From contig NZ_LFVU01000027.1 of NCBI RefSeq assembly GCF_001047375.1, positions 1 through 64,000 of the forward strand: a DNA stretch of 64,000 bases, given 5' to 3'. The notes beneath the pieces are model-generated. The model saw nothing but the letters and a program-made list of their open reading frames with translations, was not told the DNA's origin and ran no database searches. Made by a program: the position numbers and the translations under genes. This document shows, piece by piece, positions 56,591 to 64,000 of this stretch. How positions within the stretch are numbered: position 1 is the stretch's first letter; each line of letters opens with the position of its first letter. Source of the stretch: Clostridium cylindrosporum DSM 605 (GTDB lineage Bacteria > Bacillota > Clostridia > Clostridiales > Caloramatoraceae).

Positions 56591-57034
56591 ATGTATACAG
56601 AAAAGGTAATGGAGCACTTTATGAGCCCAAGAAACGTAGGAGAAATAGATAATGCAAGTGGTGTTGGAGAAGTTGGAAACGCTAAGTGTGGAGATATAAT
56701 GAGAATATATCTAGATGTTGAGGATGATATTATTAAGGATGTTAAGTTTAAGACATTTGGATGTGGTGCAGCTATAGCATCAAGTAGTATGGCAACTGAG
56801 CTAATCAAGGGAAAATCAATTGACGAAGCTTGGGAAATTACAAACAAGGCAGTTGCAGAAGCACTAGATGGTCTTCCACCTGTAAAAATGCACTGTTCAG
56901 TTTTAGCTGAAGAAGCTATCCATAAAGCAATTAATGATTATAGAGTTAAGAAGGGTCTTGAACCACGTGAAGAAACAATAAAGGGTGGAGCATGTTGTGG
57001 TGGACATGATCACCACCATGTTGAAGCAGAATAA
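56591..57034 (+). CDS. iscU: Fe-S cluster scaffold IscU/NifU-N type with Cys/His tail
   Basis: A 147-residue scaffold protein that receives sulfur from IscS. Ligands C33, D35 (KCGD), C58 (GCG) and C102 (HCSVLAEEAI) match the IscU family. A C-terminal extra segment, GGACCGGHDHHHVEAE (C135, C136, H139, H141-H143), is a short metal-binding-like tail common in NifU-type proteins of clostridia but not essential in E. coli IscU. Its ATG is one base after the iscS stop. A terminator hairpin follows. Confidence 0.95.
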   Translation: MYTEKVMEHFMSPRNVGEIDNASGVGEVGNAKCGDIMRIYLDVEDDIIKDVKFKTFGCGAAIASSSMATELIKGKSIDEAWEITNKAVAEALDGLPPVKMHCSVLAEEAIHKAINDYRVKKGLEPREETIKGGACCGGHDHHHVEAE

Positions 57035-57050
57035 TATAGTATTTATATAA

Positions 57051-57092
57051 TTATAAGCTAGGTTTATTTAAGCCTAGCTTATAATAATTTTT
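57051..57092 (+). terminator. Terminator after iscU
   Basis: TTATAAGCTAGG (57051-57062) and CCTAGCTTATAA (57073-57084) form a perfect 12-bp stem followed by TAATTTTTTG. Confidence 0.88.
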
Positions 57093-57140
57093 TGTATATT
57101 AAGGGATACTAAAATTATAAATAATTAAGGGGTTTTTATA

Positions 57141-57659
57141 ATGAGAAAGTATCTTGATATACATGGCAAGAATTTATATAACAAGTACCATAAGAAGTTA
57201 GGCTTTATAGATAATGGAATTATTGATTATAAATCTAGAAAAATTACATCATACATAGTTTCAGATGGAGGTATAGTCACCAAAGTATATATTGCACCGC
57301 TTAGTAATATTGAGTATAAGAAGGATGAAATAGTTACAGGATCCAGCCTTATACCATGTAAGAAAAAACTTATAAAAAAGAATTATAGATACACTGTTGA
57401 AGGGATTTTAGGAAGAGAAGTTGTAAACGAAGATGGAAGGATAGTAGGTGAAGTAGAGGATGTTATACTAAACCATATTACAGGAGATATTAAAGCAATT
57501 ATATGTAAAAGAGGTTTTTTTGATGATTTAGTTCAAGGTAAGAAGATAATGCTTATAAATGATAATTTAGAAATTAAGGAAGATAAGATTATAGCCTCAA
57601 AAAGTAGTGTTGAGATAATAAGCGAAATATCATTTAATAATGATTTCGAGGAAATGTAG
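57141..57659 (+). CDS. PRC-barrel domain protein
   Basis: A 172-residue soluble protein with a C-terminal PRC-barrel-like repeat: EGILGREVVNEDGRIVGEVEDVILNHITGDIKAIICK (~94-130). The N-terminal half holds a more diverged version (IDNGIIDYKSRKITSYIVS). PRC barrels bind RNA or proteins, as in RimM and the sporulation protein YlmC. The partner is unknown. AI-2E-family gene follows after two bases, so both are in one operon. AATTAAGGGG precedes the ATG. Confidence 0.75.
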   Translation: MRKYLDIHGKNLYNKYHKKLGFIDNGIIDYKSRKITSYIVSDGGIVTKVYIAPLSNIEYKKDEIVTGSSLIPCKKKLIKKNYRYTVEGILGREVVNEDGRIVGEVEDVILNHITGDIKAIICKRGFFDDLVQGKKIMLINDNLEIKEDKIIASKSSVEIISEISFNNDFEEM

Positions 57660-57661
57660 CA

Positions 57662-58669
57662 ATGAAAGATATAACATTTAGAAAAATTTTAGCAGGCATT
57701 ATTATTGTGATTTTTATCATTATTATCTTTTCATCGAAAAGTGTACTAGAACCTCTCATACTTTCCATAGTACTTTCATATATATTACACCCTATTGTTA
57801 AAAGACTTGTTAAGCGTGGTATGAATAGAAGTATAGCATCACTTTCTATTGTACTTGGTATTCTGGCATTATTTGCTTTAATAATAGTTTATGTTATTCC
57901 AGGGATAATAAAGGAACTTATGGGAATACTAAATAACTTTGGTGCCTTTGAAAGCTTCATCCAAAGAATTATGGATTCTGTAGGATATGAAAAACTGCCA
58001 CAGTATCTTAAGGAGGTTGTTAATACAACTATTTTCAAGATTCAAGGTAATTTGTCTACATATCTTAATAGTTTATTTGAAAGTATATTTAATTTTGCAA
58101 TGAAGCTTCCAACATATTTTTTAGCACCGATTTTTATCTATTACTTTTTATCAGATAAGGATTTTTTTATAAAGAAAATAAAATTCTTTATTCCATTAAG
58201 GTTTAGGAAAAAATCCTTAGAACTTGGTGGACATATAAATAGGGTTATTCAAGGGTATTTCTTAAGCCAAGTAATTCTTTCAATAATAGTTTCTGTACTT
58301 ACATTTATAGCACTTTTGATTATAGGTGTTAAGTTTCCACTTGTTATAGCAATAATAAATGGAATTGCAAATTTCATTCCTTATTTTGGACCTGTTATAG
58401 GATATATTCCTGCACTATTATTTGCATTAACTCAATCTGTAAATAAATCTATAATGGTAACAATAGCATTTTTGATAATTCAACAAGTTGAGGCTAATAT
58501 AATATCTCCTAAAATAGTAAGTGACTGTACAGGTATGCACCCTGTGGAAGTTATGATAGTATTATTAATAGGTGGACATTTTTTCGGTACAATAGGAATG
58601 GTATTATCGGTACCTATAGCAGCTACAGTTAAAATAAGCTATAAATATATTGTAAGAAATATGTACTGA
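57662..58669 (+). CDS. AI-2E family transporter-like membrane protein
   Basis: A 335-residue membrane protein of the AI-2E/PerM family with six to eight helices: ILAGIIIVIFIIIIFS, LILSIVLSYILHPIV, SLSIVLGILALFALIIVYVIPGI, VILSIIVSVLTFIALLIIGV and others. The signature FIPYFGPVIGYIPALLFA and PKIVSDCTGMHPVEVMIVLLIGGHFFG is present. The family includes proteins proposed as exporters of autoinducer-2 and Na+/H+ antiporters; the substrate here is unknown. It is translationally linked to the PRC-barrel gene, and the alaS T-box follows. Confidence 0.88.
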   Translation: MKDITFRKILAGIIIVIFIIIIFSSKSVLEPLILSIVLSYILHPIVKRLVKRGMNRSIASLSIVLGILALFALIIVYVIPGIIKELMGILNNFGAFESFIQRIMDSVGYEKLPQYLKEVVNTTIFKIQGNLSTYLNSLFESIFNFAMKLPTYFLAPIFIYYFLSDKDFFIKKIKFFIPLRFRKKSLELGGHINRVIQGYFLSQVILSIIVSVLTFIALLIIGVKFPLVIAIINGIANFIPYFGPVIGYIPALLFALTQSVNKSIMVTIAFLIIQQVEANIISPKIVSDCTGMHPVEVMIVLLIGGHFFGTIGMVLSVPIAATVKISYKYIVRNMY

Positions 58670-58676
58670 TTTAGAA

Positions 58677-58705
58677 TTGACTTTTAATGTGTATTTTTGT
58701 ATAAT
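58677..58705 (+). promoter_or_regulatory. Promoter of the alaS T-box transcript
   Basis: TTGACT (58677-58682), 17 bases, TATAAT (58700-58705), giving a start near 58712. Confidence 0.75.
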
Positions 58706-58724
58706 TTATGGAGTTATATTGCTA

Positions 58725-58955
58725 AAGCATTGATAGGAAGTAGTACATATAAATTTCTAGTTTTAGAGAGAAGATGGTAGGTGAAAATCTTTACAGAATT
58801 ATATGGAAGCAGTCCTAGAGTTTTTCTGCTGAAGGCTAAGGTTTAGGCAGAAACGGTTAAACCGTTATATTTGTGAGTGACCATATGGTAACCAGGGTGG
58901 TACCGCGGAGAATACAGCTTCGTCCCTATTTTAGGGATGGAGCTTTTTTATATTT
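58725..58955 (+). promoter_or_regulatory. T-box riboswitch leader of alaS (Ala specifier)
   Basis: The T-box core AGGGTGGTACCGCGG lies at 58894-58908, then a terminator (AGCTTCGTCCCT ATTTT AGGGATGGAGCT, T-run) at 58917-58951. Stem I begins near 58762 (TTTAGAGAGAAGATGG), and GAA-GCA at 58806-58811 offers an Ala codon as specifier, with the same GAA-NNN context as the trpP leader. Uncharged tRNA-Ala would favour read-through into alaS. Confidence 0.93.
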
Positions 58956-59001
58956 TTGAAGAATTTTATATTAATTATAATTAATATTTAGGAGGAAGAA
59001 A

Positions 59002-61638
59002 ATGAAATACTTTGGTGCAAATGAATTAAGAGAAATGTACTTATCATTTTTTGAGAATAAAGAGCATTTAAGACTTGCTAGTGCTCCACTTGTTCCTCAA
59101 AATGACAATAGCTTACTATTAATAAACGCAGGGATGGCTCCTCTAAAAACATACTTTACAGGACAAGAAAAGCCACCTAAAACTAGAATAACAACTTGCC
59201 AAAAATGTATCAGAACAGGTGATATTGAAAACGTAGGGAAGACATCAAGACACGGTACATTTTTCGAAATGCTTGGTAACTTCTCATTTGGAGATTATTT
59301 TAAGAAGGAATCAATTCCTTGGGCATGGGAATTCGTAACAAGTGTACTTGAAATTCCAAAGGATAAGTTATATGTAACTATATACCAAGATGATGATGAA
59401 GCATTTGAACTATGGACATCTTTAACAGATGTAGATCCAAAGAGAATATTTAGACTTGGTAAGGAAGATAACTTCTGGGAAATAGGTCAAGGACCATGTG
59501 GACCTTGTACTGAGATTCATTTTGACAGAGGCGATGGAACTATTACAACTGTTGAAGAATTTATAAAGGCTGCTGATGAAGATAGAGTAGTAGAGTTCTG
59601 GAACTTAGTATTTACTCAATTTGATAAAGATGAAAATGGTAACTACAATGAACTTGAAAAGAAGAATATAGATACAGGTATGGGTCTAGAGAGAATTGCA
59701 ACTATAATGCAAGGTGTAGACAATATATTTGAAATAGATACAATGAAGGATATTCTAACTGAAGTTTGTAGAATTTCAGGGAAAGAATATAAAAAGGATA
59801 AGGATACAGATGTATCAATAAGACTTATAACTGACCATATTAGAAGTGTTACATTTATGGTTTGTGATGGGGTTATTCCATCAAACGAAGGTAGAGGATA
59901 TGTATTAAGAAGACTTTTAAGACGTGCTGCAAGACATGGAAAACTTCTTGGAGTTAAAGAAGCCTTCCTTAATAGTCTATGTGACATAGTTATAAATGGT
60001 GCTAAGGGTGGATATCCAGAACTTGTTGAAAAGAAAGATTACATCAAAAAGGTTATAAGACTTGAAGAGGAAAGATTTGAAGAAACAATAGAGCAAGGAA
60101 TTGCTATACTTGATGAGTATATTTCTGAAATGAAAGAAAAAAATGAAAGGACTTTATCAGGGGAAAATGCATTTAAACTTTATGACACATATGGATTCCC
60201 AGTTGAACTTACTCTAGAAATTCTTGAAGAACATGCTCTAGATGTTGATATGGATAGTTTCGAGAAGGAAATGACAGCTCAAAGAGAAAGAGCGAGATCA
60301 GCTAGAGGAGAAACTAACTATATGGGAGCAGAGCAAGATGTTTATACTACGCTTTCAACAGATATAGACACTACTTTTAATGGATATAATGACCTTTCAG
60401 CAAATGCTAAGGTTTTAGTACTTGTAAAAAGTGGTGAAATAGTAAGCTCTATAGAAGAAGGTGACGAGGGAGCTGTTATACTTGATAACACAACTTTCTA
60501 TGCTGAAATGGGTGGACAAATAGGAGATAATGGAGAGATTCTAAGCGAAGGCGCGAAACTTGAAGTTATTGACTGTAAAAAGACAGGTAATGGAAAGGTG
60601 ATTCATGTTGTTAAGGTTATAAATGGAAAACTAAGCCAATACGATGCTGTTGAAACAAGAGTAAATTCAAGTATAAGAATGGATATTACAAGAAACCATA
60701 CAGCAACTCATCTACTACATAAGGCGTTAAAAGATGTTTTAGGAACACATGTTGCACAGGCAGGTTCACTTGTTGAAAGAGATAGATTAAGATTTGACTT
60801 TACTCACTTTGAGGGAGTATCAAGTGAGGATATTAAGAAAATAGAATCTATAGTTAACGAAAAGGTAATGGATTCACTTGAGGTAGTAACTGTTGAAGCA
60901 TCAATTGATGAGGCAAGAGAAATGGGAGCAACAGCCCTATTTGGTGAAAAATATGGAGATGTTGTAAGAGTTGTTTCAGCTGGAGATTATAGTATGGAAC
61001 TTTGTGGTGGATGCCATGTTAAGAATACTTCATCAATTGGAATGTTCAAAATAATTTCTGAAAGTGGAGTAGCAGCTGGAGTTAGAAGAATAGAAGCTGT
61101 AACTGGTAAGGCTTCTCTTGAATATGTTGAGAATCTAGAAAACACAGTTAAAGAAGCAGCAAAGGCTCTAAAGGCAAATGCTAAGGATATTGTAAAGAAG
61201 GCTGAGGCTATTGTTTTAGAACTTAAGGAAAAAGATAAAGAAATAGAAGCTTTCAAGGCTGAAATGGCTAAGGGAGCGGCAGGGGACATTATAGAATCTG
61301 CAAAGGAAATTAAGGGAGTTAAGGTTATAACATCAGTTGTTGATTTAGATGCAAATGCTCTAAGAGACCTTGGAGATAACCTTCGTGAAAAACTTGGAAA
61401 ATCAGTTGTAGTTCTTTCAAGTACAAAGGATGATAAGGTAATCTTCCTTGCTATGGCAAGTAAAGATGCAGTATCAAGCGGAGTACATGCAGGTAATATT
61501 GTTAAGGAAGTTGCTAAGATCGCAGGTGGCGGTGGTGGTGGAAGACCAGACATGGCCCAAGCTGGTGGAAAAGATAAATCAAAGGTTCAAGAAGCTTTAA
61601 GCTTTGCAGAAAAACTAATTGAAGATATGATAAAATAG
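59002..61638 (+). CDS. alaS: Alanyl-tRNA synthetase
   Basis: An 878-residue AlaRS with catalytic, tRNA-recognition, editing and C-Ala domains. Motif 2/3 segments such as [30 protein letters not shown] and [15 protein letters not shown], then the editing-domain zinc ligands HTATHLLH and CGGCHV. A glycine run ([15 protein letters not shown]) marks the C-terminal domain. Its length is standard. AGGAGG precedes the ATG and the T-box controls it. ireB and ruvX follow, as in most Firmicutes. Confidence 0.97.
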   Translation: MKYFGANELREMYLSFFENKEHLRLASAPLVPQNDNSLLLINAGMAPLKTYFTGQEKPPKTRITTCQKCIRTGDIENVGKTSRHGTFFEMLGNFSFGDYFKKESIPWAWEFVTSVLEIPKDKLYVTIYQDDDEAFELWTSLTDVDPKRIFRLGKEDNFWEIGQGPCGPCTEIHFDRGDGTITTVEEFIKAADEDRVVEFWNLVFTQFDKDENGNYNELEKKNIDTGMGLERIATIMQGVDNIFEIDTMKDILTEVCRISGKEYKKDKDTDVSIRLITDHIRSVTFMVCDGVIPSNEGRGYVLRRLLRRAARHGKLLGVKEAFLNSLCDIVINGAKGGYPELVEKKDYIKKVIRLEEERFEETIEQGIAILDEYISEMKEKNERTLSGENAFKLYDTYGFPVELTLEILEEHALDVDMDSFEKEMTAQRERARSARGETNYMGAEQDVYTTLSTDIDTTFNGYNDLSANAKVLVLVKSGEIVSSIEEGDEGAVILDNTTFYAEMGGQIGDNGEILSEGAKLEVIDCKKTGNGKVIHVVKVINGKLSQYDAVETRVNSSIRMDITRNHTATHLLHKALKDVLGTHVAQAGSLVERDRLRFDFTHFEGVSSEDIKKIESIVNEKVMDSLEVVTVEASIDEAREMGATALFGEKYGDVVRVVSAGDYSMELCGGCHVKNTSSIGMFKIISESGVAAGVRRIEAVTGKASLEYVENLENTVKEAAKALKANAKDIVKKAEAIVLELKEKDKEIEAFKAEMAKGAAGDIIESAKEIKGVKVITSVVDLDANALRDLGDNLREKLGKSVVVLSSTKDDKVIFLAMASKDAVSSGVHAGNIVKEVAKIAGGGGGGRPDMAQAGGKDKSKVQEALSFAEKLIEDMIK

Positions 61639-61649
61639 TTAACTAATAA

Positions 61650-61687
61650 AAATCTGCCTAAAATTTATTGATTTTAGGCAGATTTAT
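61650..61687 (+). terminator. Terminator after alaS
   Basis: AATCTGCCTAAAAT TTATTG ATTTTAGGCAGATT followed by TATTAATTTT; a perfect 14-bp stem. Confidence 0.88.
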
Positions 61688-61827
61688 TAATTTTAAATAG
61701 ATTTATATGCTATATTGTATGTATTTTATCTAAAAATACAGTGGTATATTGTTTGATTTAAATGAATTAAAATGATATATTTATTAATAAGAATAAAAAA
61801 TAAGAACTTAAGAAAGGTGTGGTTACA

Positions 61828-62085
61828 ATGACCGAACGCCATGAAGGAACAATGCAGTTTAGCGTTAACATGGAAACAGAGGCTAAGGCAAGAGAAATAC
61901 TTAAAACTGTTTATATTGCTCTTCAAGAAAAGGGATATAATCCAATTAATCAACTTGTTGGATACATACTTTCGGGAGACCCAACCTACATAACTAGTCA
62001 CAATAACGCAAGAAGTCAAATTAGAAAAATAGAAAGAGACGAGATAGTAGAGGAACTTCTAAAAAGTTACTTAAAGGATAAATAA
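61828..62085 (+). CDS. ireB: IreB family regulatory phosphoprotein
   Basis: An 85-residue IreB/YrzL (UPF0297) protein: [49 protein letters not shown] (read in short pieces) is diagnostic. In Enterococcus, IreB is a phosphorylation target of the Ser/Thr kinase IreK and modulates cephalosporin resistance. The T-rich N-terminus ([11 protein letters not shown]) holds the likely threonine targets. ATG 61828 follows AAAGGTG; the in-frame GTG nine bases earlier overlaps that site. The order alaS-ireB-ruvX-DUF1292 is conserved in Bacillota. Confidence 0.92.
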   Translation: MTERHEGTMQFSVNMETEAKAREILKTVYIALQEKGYNPINQLVGYILSGDPTYITSHNNARSQIRKIERDEIVEELLKSYLKDK

Positions 62086-62110
62086 TTTTAGAGTATATTA
62101 TTTTACAATA

Positions 62111-62146
62111 ATTAACGGTGCAGCTATGTACCGTTAAAATTTTTAT
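62111..62146 (+). terminator. Hairpin between ireB and ruvX
   Basis: TTAACGGT (62112-62119) and ACCGTTAA form an 8-bp stem, then AATTTTTATT. A terminator or attenuator. Confidence 0.7.
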
Positions 62147-62158
62147 TGGAGGAAAGTT

Positions 62159-62575
62159 ATGAGGACAATAGGACTTGATCTTGGTACTAAAACCATAGGG
62201 GTTGCTGTAAGTGATCCATTAGGATGGACTGCACAGGGAGTAAAAACAATTCAAAGAATTGGACTAAAAAAAGATATAGAAGAAATAAAAAATATTATAA
62301 ATGAGTATTCAGTTAGCAAAATTGTACTTGGTATGCCTAAAAATATGAACGGTACAGTAGGAGAAGCTGGTGAGAGAAGTTTAGCATTTGCAGAGGCTTT
62401 AAAAAACAAAACAGGACTAGAAGTAATACTACAAGATGAAAGGTTAACAACTGCAGCAGCACAAAGAACTTTAATTGAAGCAGATATGTCTAGAAAAAAG
62501 AGAAAAAAGGTAGTAGACACCGTAGCAGCTACCTATATTCTCCAAACTTACCTAGATAGAGTATCCAAGCTATAG
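62159..62575 (+). CDS. ruvX: RuvX/YqgF family RNase-H-fold nuclease
   Basis: A 138-residue YqgF protein with an RNase-H-like fold: GLDLGTKTIGVAVSDPLG opens it (Asp), VLGMPKNMNGTVGE follows, then LQDERLTTAAAQRTL and VDTVAATYILQTYL (Asp). The family was proposed as a Holliday junction resolvase and, in E. coli, acts in 16S rRNA 5' processing; which applies here is not shown. GGAGG precedes the ATG. Confidence 0.93.
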   Translation: MRTIGLDLGTKTIGVAVSDPLGWTAQGVKTIQRIGLKKDIEEIKNIINEYSVSKIVLGMPKNMNGTVGEAGERSLAFAEALKNKTGLEVILQDERLTTAAAQRTLIEADMSRKKRKKVVDTVAATYILQTYLDRVSKL

Positions 62576-62643
62576 ATAAAGTTGACAAAAGAGGTACTAA
62601 AACATTAGAATGGTTAATATAATTAAGAATAGAGGTGTTTTAC

Positions 62644-62922
62644 ATGGAAGAAAATACAAACATCATAAGCCTTACTGATGAAGAAGGTGTAGAAAGAGAT
62701 TTCGAAGTTATAACTGTGCTTAATGTTGATAATACAGAATACGCAATTCTATACGACGTAGAAGCTGGAGATGAAGAAGATTCAGCAGTTGTTTTTAGAA
62801 TAGGTAAGGATGCAGAAGGTTCAGATATCCTTGAAGTTGTAGAAGATGATAGCGAATTTGATAAGGTTGCTGATGTATACCAAGAATGGCTAGATTCAGA
62901 AGACGCTGAAGACGAAGAATAA
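62644..62922 (+). CDS. DUF1292 protein (YrzB-like)
   Basis: A 92-residue very acidic DUF1292 protein: MEENTNIISLTDEEGVERDFEVITVLNVDNTEYAIL (in parts) matches YrzB of Bacillus, whose gene also follows ireB and ruvX. The family has no assigned function. ATG 62644 follows AGAGGTG; an in-frame GTG at 62635 overlaps that site. A long hairpin terminator separates it from sfsA. Confidence 0.88.
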   Translation: MEENTNIISLTDEEGVERDFEVITVLNVDNTEYAILYDVEAGDEEDSAVVFRIGKDAEGSDILEVVEDDSEFDKVADVYQEWLDSEDAEDEE

Positions 62923-62930
62923 TATTTAAG

Positions 62931-62978
62931 AGAGACTTTCCATAAAAGGATACCTTTTAGGAAAGTCTCTTGTTTTTA
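62931..62978 (+). terminator. Terminator after the DUF1292 gene
   Basis: AGAGACTTTCC and GGAAAGTCTCT pair perfectly, with an inner AAAAGG/CCTTTT stem, followed by TGTTTTT. Confidence 0.85.
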
Positions 62979-62988
62979 GGAGGAGACA

Positions 62989-63675
62989 ATGGCTGTTGAA
63001 ATAGGTGGAGAAAAGATAAATGCAATATTCTTAAGAAGATTAAATAGGTTTGAAGCTGAGGTTTTAGTAGATGATAAGATAGAAATTGCACATGTTGCAA
63101 ATACAGGAAGAATGGCTGAAATGCTTCATACAGGTGTTGAGGTAATTCTACAAGCTTCAAATAATCCAAAGAGAAAAACAAAGTATTCTTTAATGTTTGT
63201 TAATAAAAAAGATAAGCTTATTTGTATTAAATCTGCCCTTGCAAATAACGTTTTTGAAGATGCTTTTAATAATAATAAAATAAATTGGGTAAGTGGAACA
63301 ATAAAAAGGGAAGTAACATATAAAAATAGTAGATTTGATTTCCTAGTTGAAGGTGAAGAAAAGTGTTTTATTGAGGTTAAATGTGGAACATATGAAGAGG
63401 ATGGTATACTTAAGTTTCCAGATGCTCCAACTAGTAGAGGTAGAAAGCATATAGGAGAGTTAATAAATGCTAAGGAAAATGGATATAAAGGTGCTATTGT
63501 AATTATTGGTTTTATGGATTACATCACAGAATTTACCCCAAATTATAAGATAGATGAAAGATTTGGGGTAATGCTAAAAGAAGCACTTGATATCGGTATT
63601 GGTGTACATGTTTATAGATGTAGTATTAAGGTTGACAGTATTGAACTTTCAGATGAAATATCCTATTATTTTTAG
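62989..63675 (+). CDS. sfsA: SfsA family nuclease-like protein
   Basis: A 228-residue SfsA protein: NAIFLRRLNRFEAEVLVDD, HVANTGRMAEML, SRFDFLVEGEEKCFIEVKCGTY (an RNase/PD-(D/E)xK-like D...ExK core) and DAPTSRGRKHIGEL. E. coli SfsA was named for sugar-fermentation stimulation; the fold suggests a nuclease or nucleic-acid-binding role. It is complete and typical. AGGAGG precedes the ATG at 62989. Confidence 0.93.
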   Translation: MAVEIGGEKINAIFLRRLNRFEAEVLVDDKIEIAHVANTGRMAEMLHTGVEVILQASNNPKRKTKYSLMFVNKKDKLICIKSALANNVFEDAFNNNKINWVSGTIKREVTYKNSRFDFLVEGEEKCFIEVKCGTYEEDGILKFPDAPTSRGRKHIGELINAKENGYKGAIVIIGFMDYITEFTPNYKIDERFGVMLKEALDIGIGVHVYRCSIKVDSIELSDEISYYF

Positions 63676-63678
63676 GTA

Positions 63679-63707
63679 TTGACATTGATTATCAATTACT
63701 TTATAAT
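63679..63707 (+). promoter_or_regulatory. Promoter of feoA with overlapping Fur-box-like dyad
   Basis: TTGACA (63679-63684), exactly 17 bases, TATAAT (63702-63707): a full consensus promoter. Its spacer contains the perfect dyad ATTGAT-T-ATCAAT (63684-63696), which matches the core of Fur boxes. Iron-replete Fur could block RNA polymerase here. Confidence 0.8.
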
Positions 63708-63747
63708 AATATTAAATAAAAGACGCAGGAATTATATAAAGTTTGAT

Positions 63748-63762
63748 TGAGAATGATTTTCG
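63748..63762. promoter_or_regulatory. Second Fur-box-like site
   Basis: TGAGAAT-G-ATTTTCG is a near-match to the 7-1-7 Fur box. It lies in the feoA leader just before the GGAGGG ribosome site. Confidence 0.6.
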
Positions 63763-63778
63763 TTTTGGAGGGAAGAAT

Positions 63779-63997
63779 ATGAAATTATCAGATGCAAAAA
63801 GAGGACAAAGTATTCTTATTAAAAAAATAAATGACGCTAATATCAAAATACAGGCTATAAGACTTGGACTTTATGAAGGGGCTAAGGTTAATTGCTCAGC
63901 AAAAATACCCTTTGGACCAGTAGTTTTAAGTAGTAGAATGCAAGAAATTGCAATAGGGAGAAATTTAGCAGAAAATATTGAAATAGAACTAATGTAG
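63779..63997 (+). CDS. feoA: FeoA-domain ferrous iron transport accessory protein
   Basis: A 72-residue SH3-like FeoA protein: MKLSDAKRGQSILIKKIND, RLGLYEGAKVNCSAKIPFGP and SSRMQEIAIGRNLAENIEIEL. FeoA binds the FeoB ferrous-iron transporter, whose gene is expected just past the end of this window. TTGGAGGG before ATG 63779 supports this start; the frame is open upstream over the Fur box but has no site. The gene sits under a consensus promoter and two Fur-like boxes, so iron control is likely. Complete within the window by three bases. Confidence 0.92.
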   Translation: MKLSDAKRGQSILIKKINDANIKIQAIRLGLYEGAKVNCSAKIPFGPVVLSSRMQEIAIGRNLAENIEIELM

Positions 63998-64000
63998 TGG

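Overview
This is a low-GC, tightly packed chromosomal segment from a Gram-positive, most likely spore-forming, anaerobic member of the Clostridia (Clostridiaceae-like). The evidence is the very A+T-rich intergenic DNA, purine-rich GGAGG ribosome binding sites, three T-box leaders, the SCIFF peptide with its radical SAM maturase, a BofC-like protein, HemZ, IreB, and the Bacillota gene order aspS - 6S RNA - tcdA and bofC - ruvCAB - queA - tgt. I saw no phage, insertion sequence or CRISPR array; this is core chromosome with one accessory-looking block, the type IV pilus cluster.

Layout. 1-430: 3' end of a 23S rRNA gene, a 5S rRNA gene with its own consensus promoter, tRNA-Asn and a terminator. 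544-8355: parvulin isomerase, hpt, a long HflX GTPase whose N-terminal extension carries a JAMM metalloprotease-like signature, two poorly understood proteins, DegV, a MocR-type regulator and a DUF1858 protein. 8532-13918: HEAT protein, yigZ, nadE, yebC, cca, an unknown gene and bofC-like. 14042-24634: ruvCAB-queA, a tryptophan transporter under an antisense-oriented T-box, tgt, two yajC paralogues, a small membrane protein, the SCIFF peptide gene scfA (absent from simple ORF lists because it has only 46 codons), its maturase scfB, and secDF. 24820-38859: recJ, apt, relA, dtd, an MBL hydrolase, hemZ, T-box-hisS-aspS, 6S RNA, tcdA, a CsoR/CstR-type regulator and glyA.

38860-52393: a spacer with a 56-bp perfect palindrome, then a co-directional type IV pilus cluster: pilB, pilC, the likely major pilin, two prepilin-like proteins, pilM, pilN, an unusually long pilO, another prepilin-like protein, a 910-residue membrane-anchored pilus-associated protein and a 744-residue secreted protein with a PA14-like region. 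No pilT or prepilin peptidase gene is present here. 52439-63997: a degenerate alpha/beta-hydrolase, rarA, iscR-iscS-iscU, PRC-barrel and AI-2E family proteins, T-box-alaS, ireB, ruvX, a DUF1292 gene, sfsA, and feoA behind a consensus promoter overlapped by Fur-box-like dyads.

The least routine items are the JAMM-like motif in HflX, the scfA-terminator-scfB arrangement inside a Sec-export neighbourhood, the pilus cluster with two very large surface proteins, the alpha/beta-hydrolase that has lost its usual Asp and His, the CsoR-family regulator with a CstR-like ligand set and a dyad in its own leader, and the 56-bp palindrome. Functions are inferred from motifs and synteny by eye; no database search was run.
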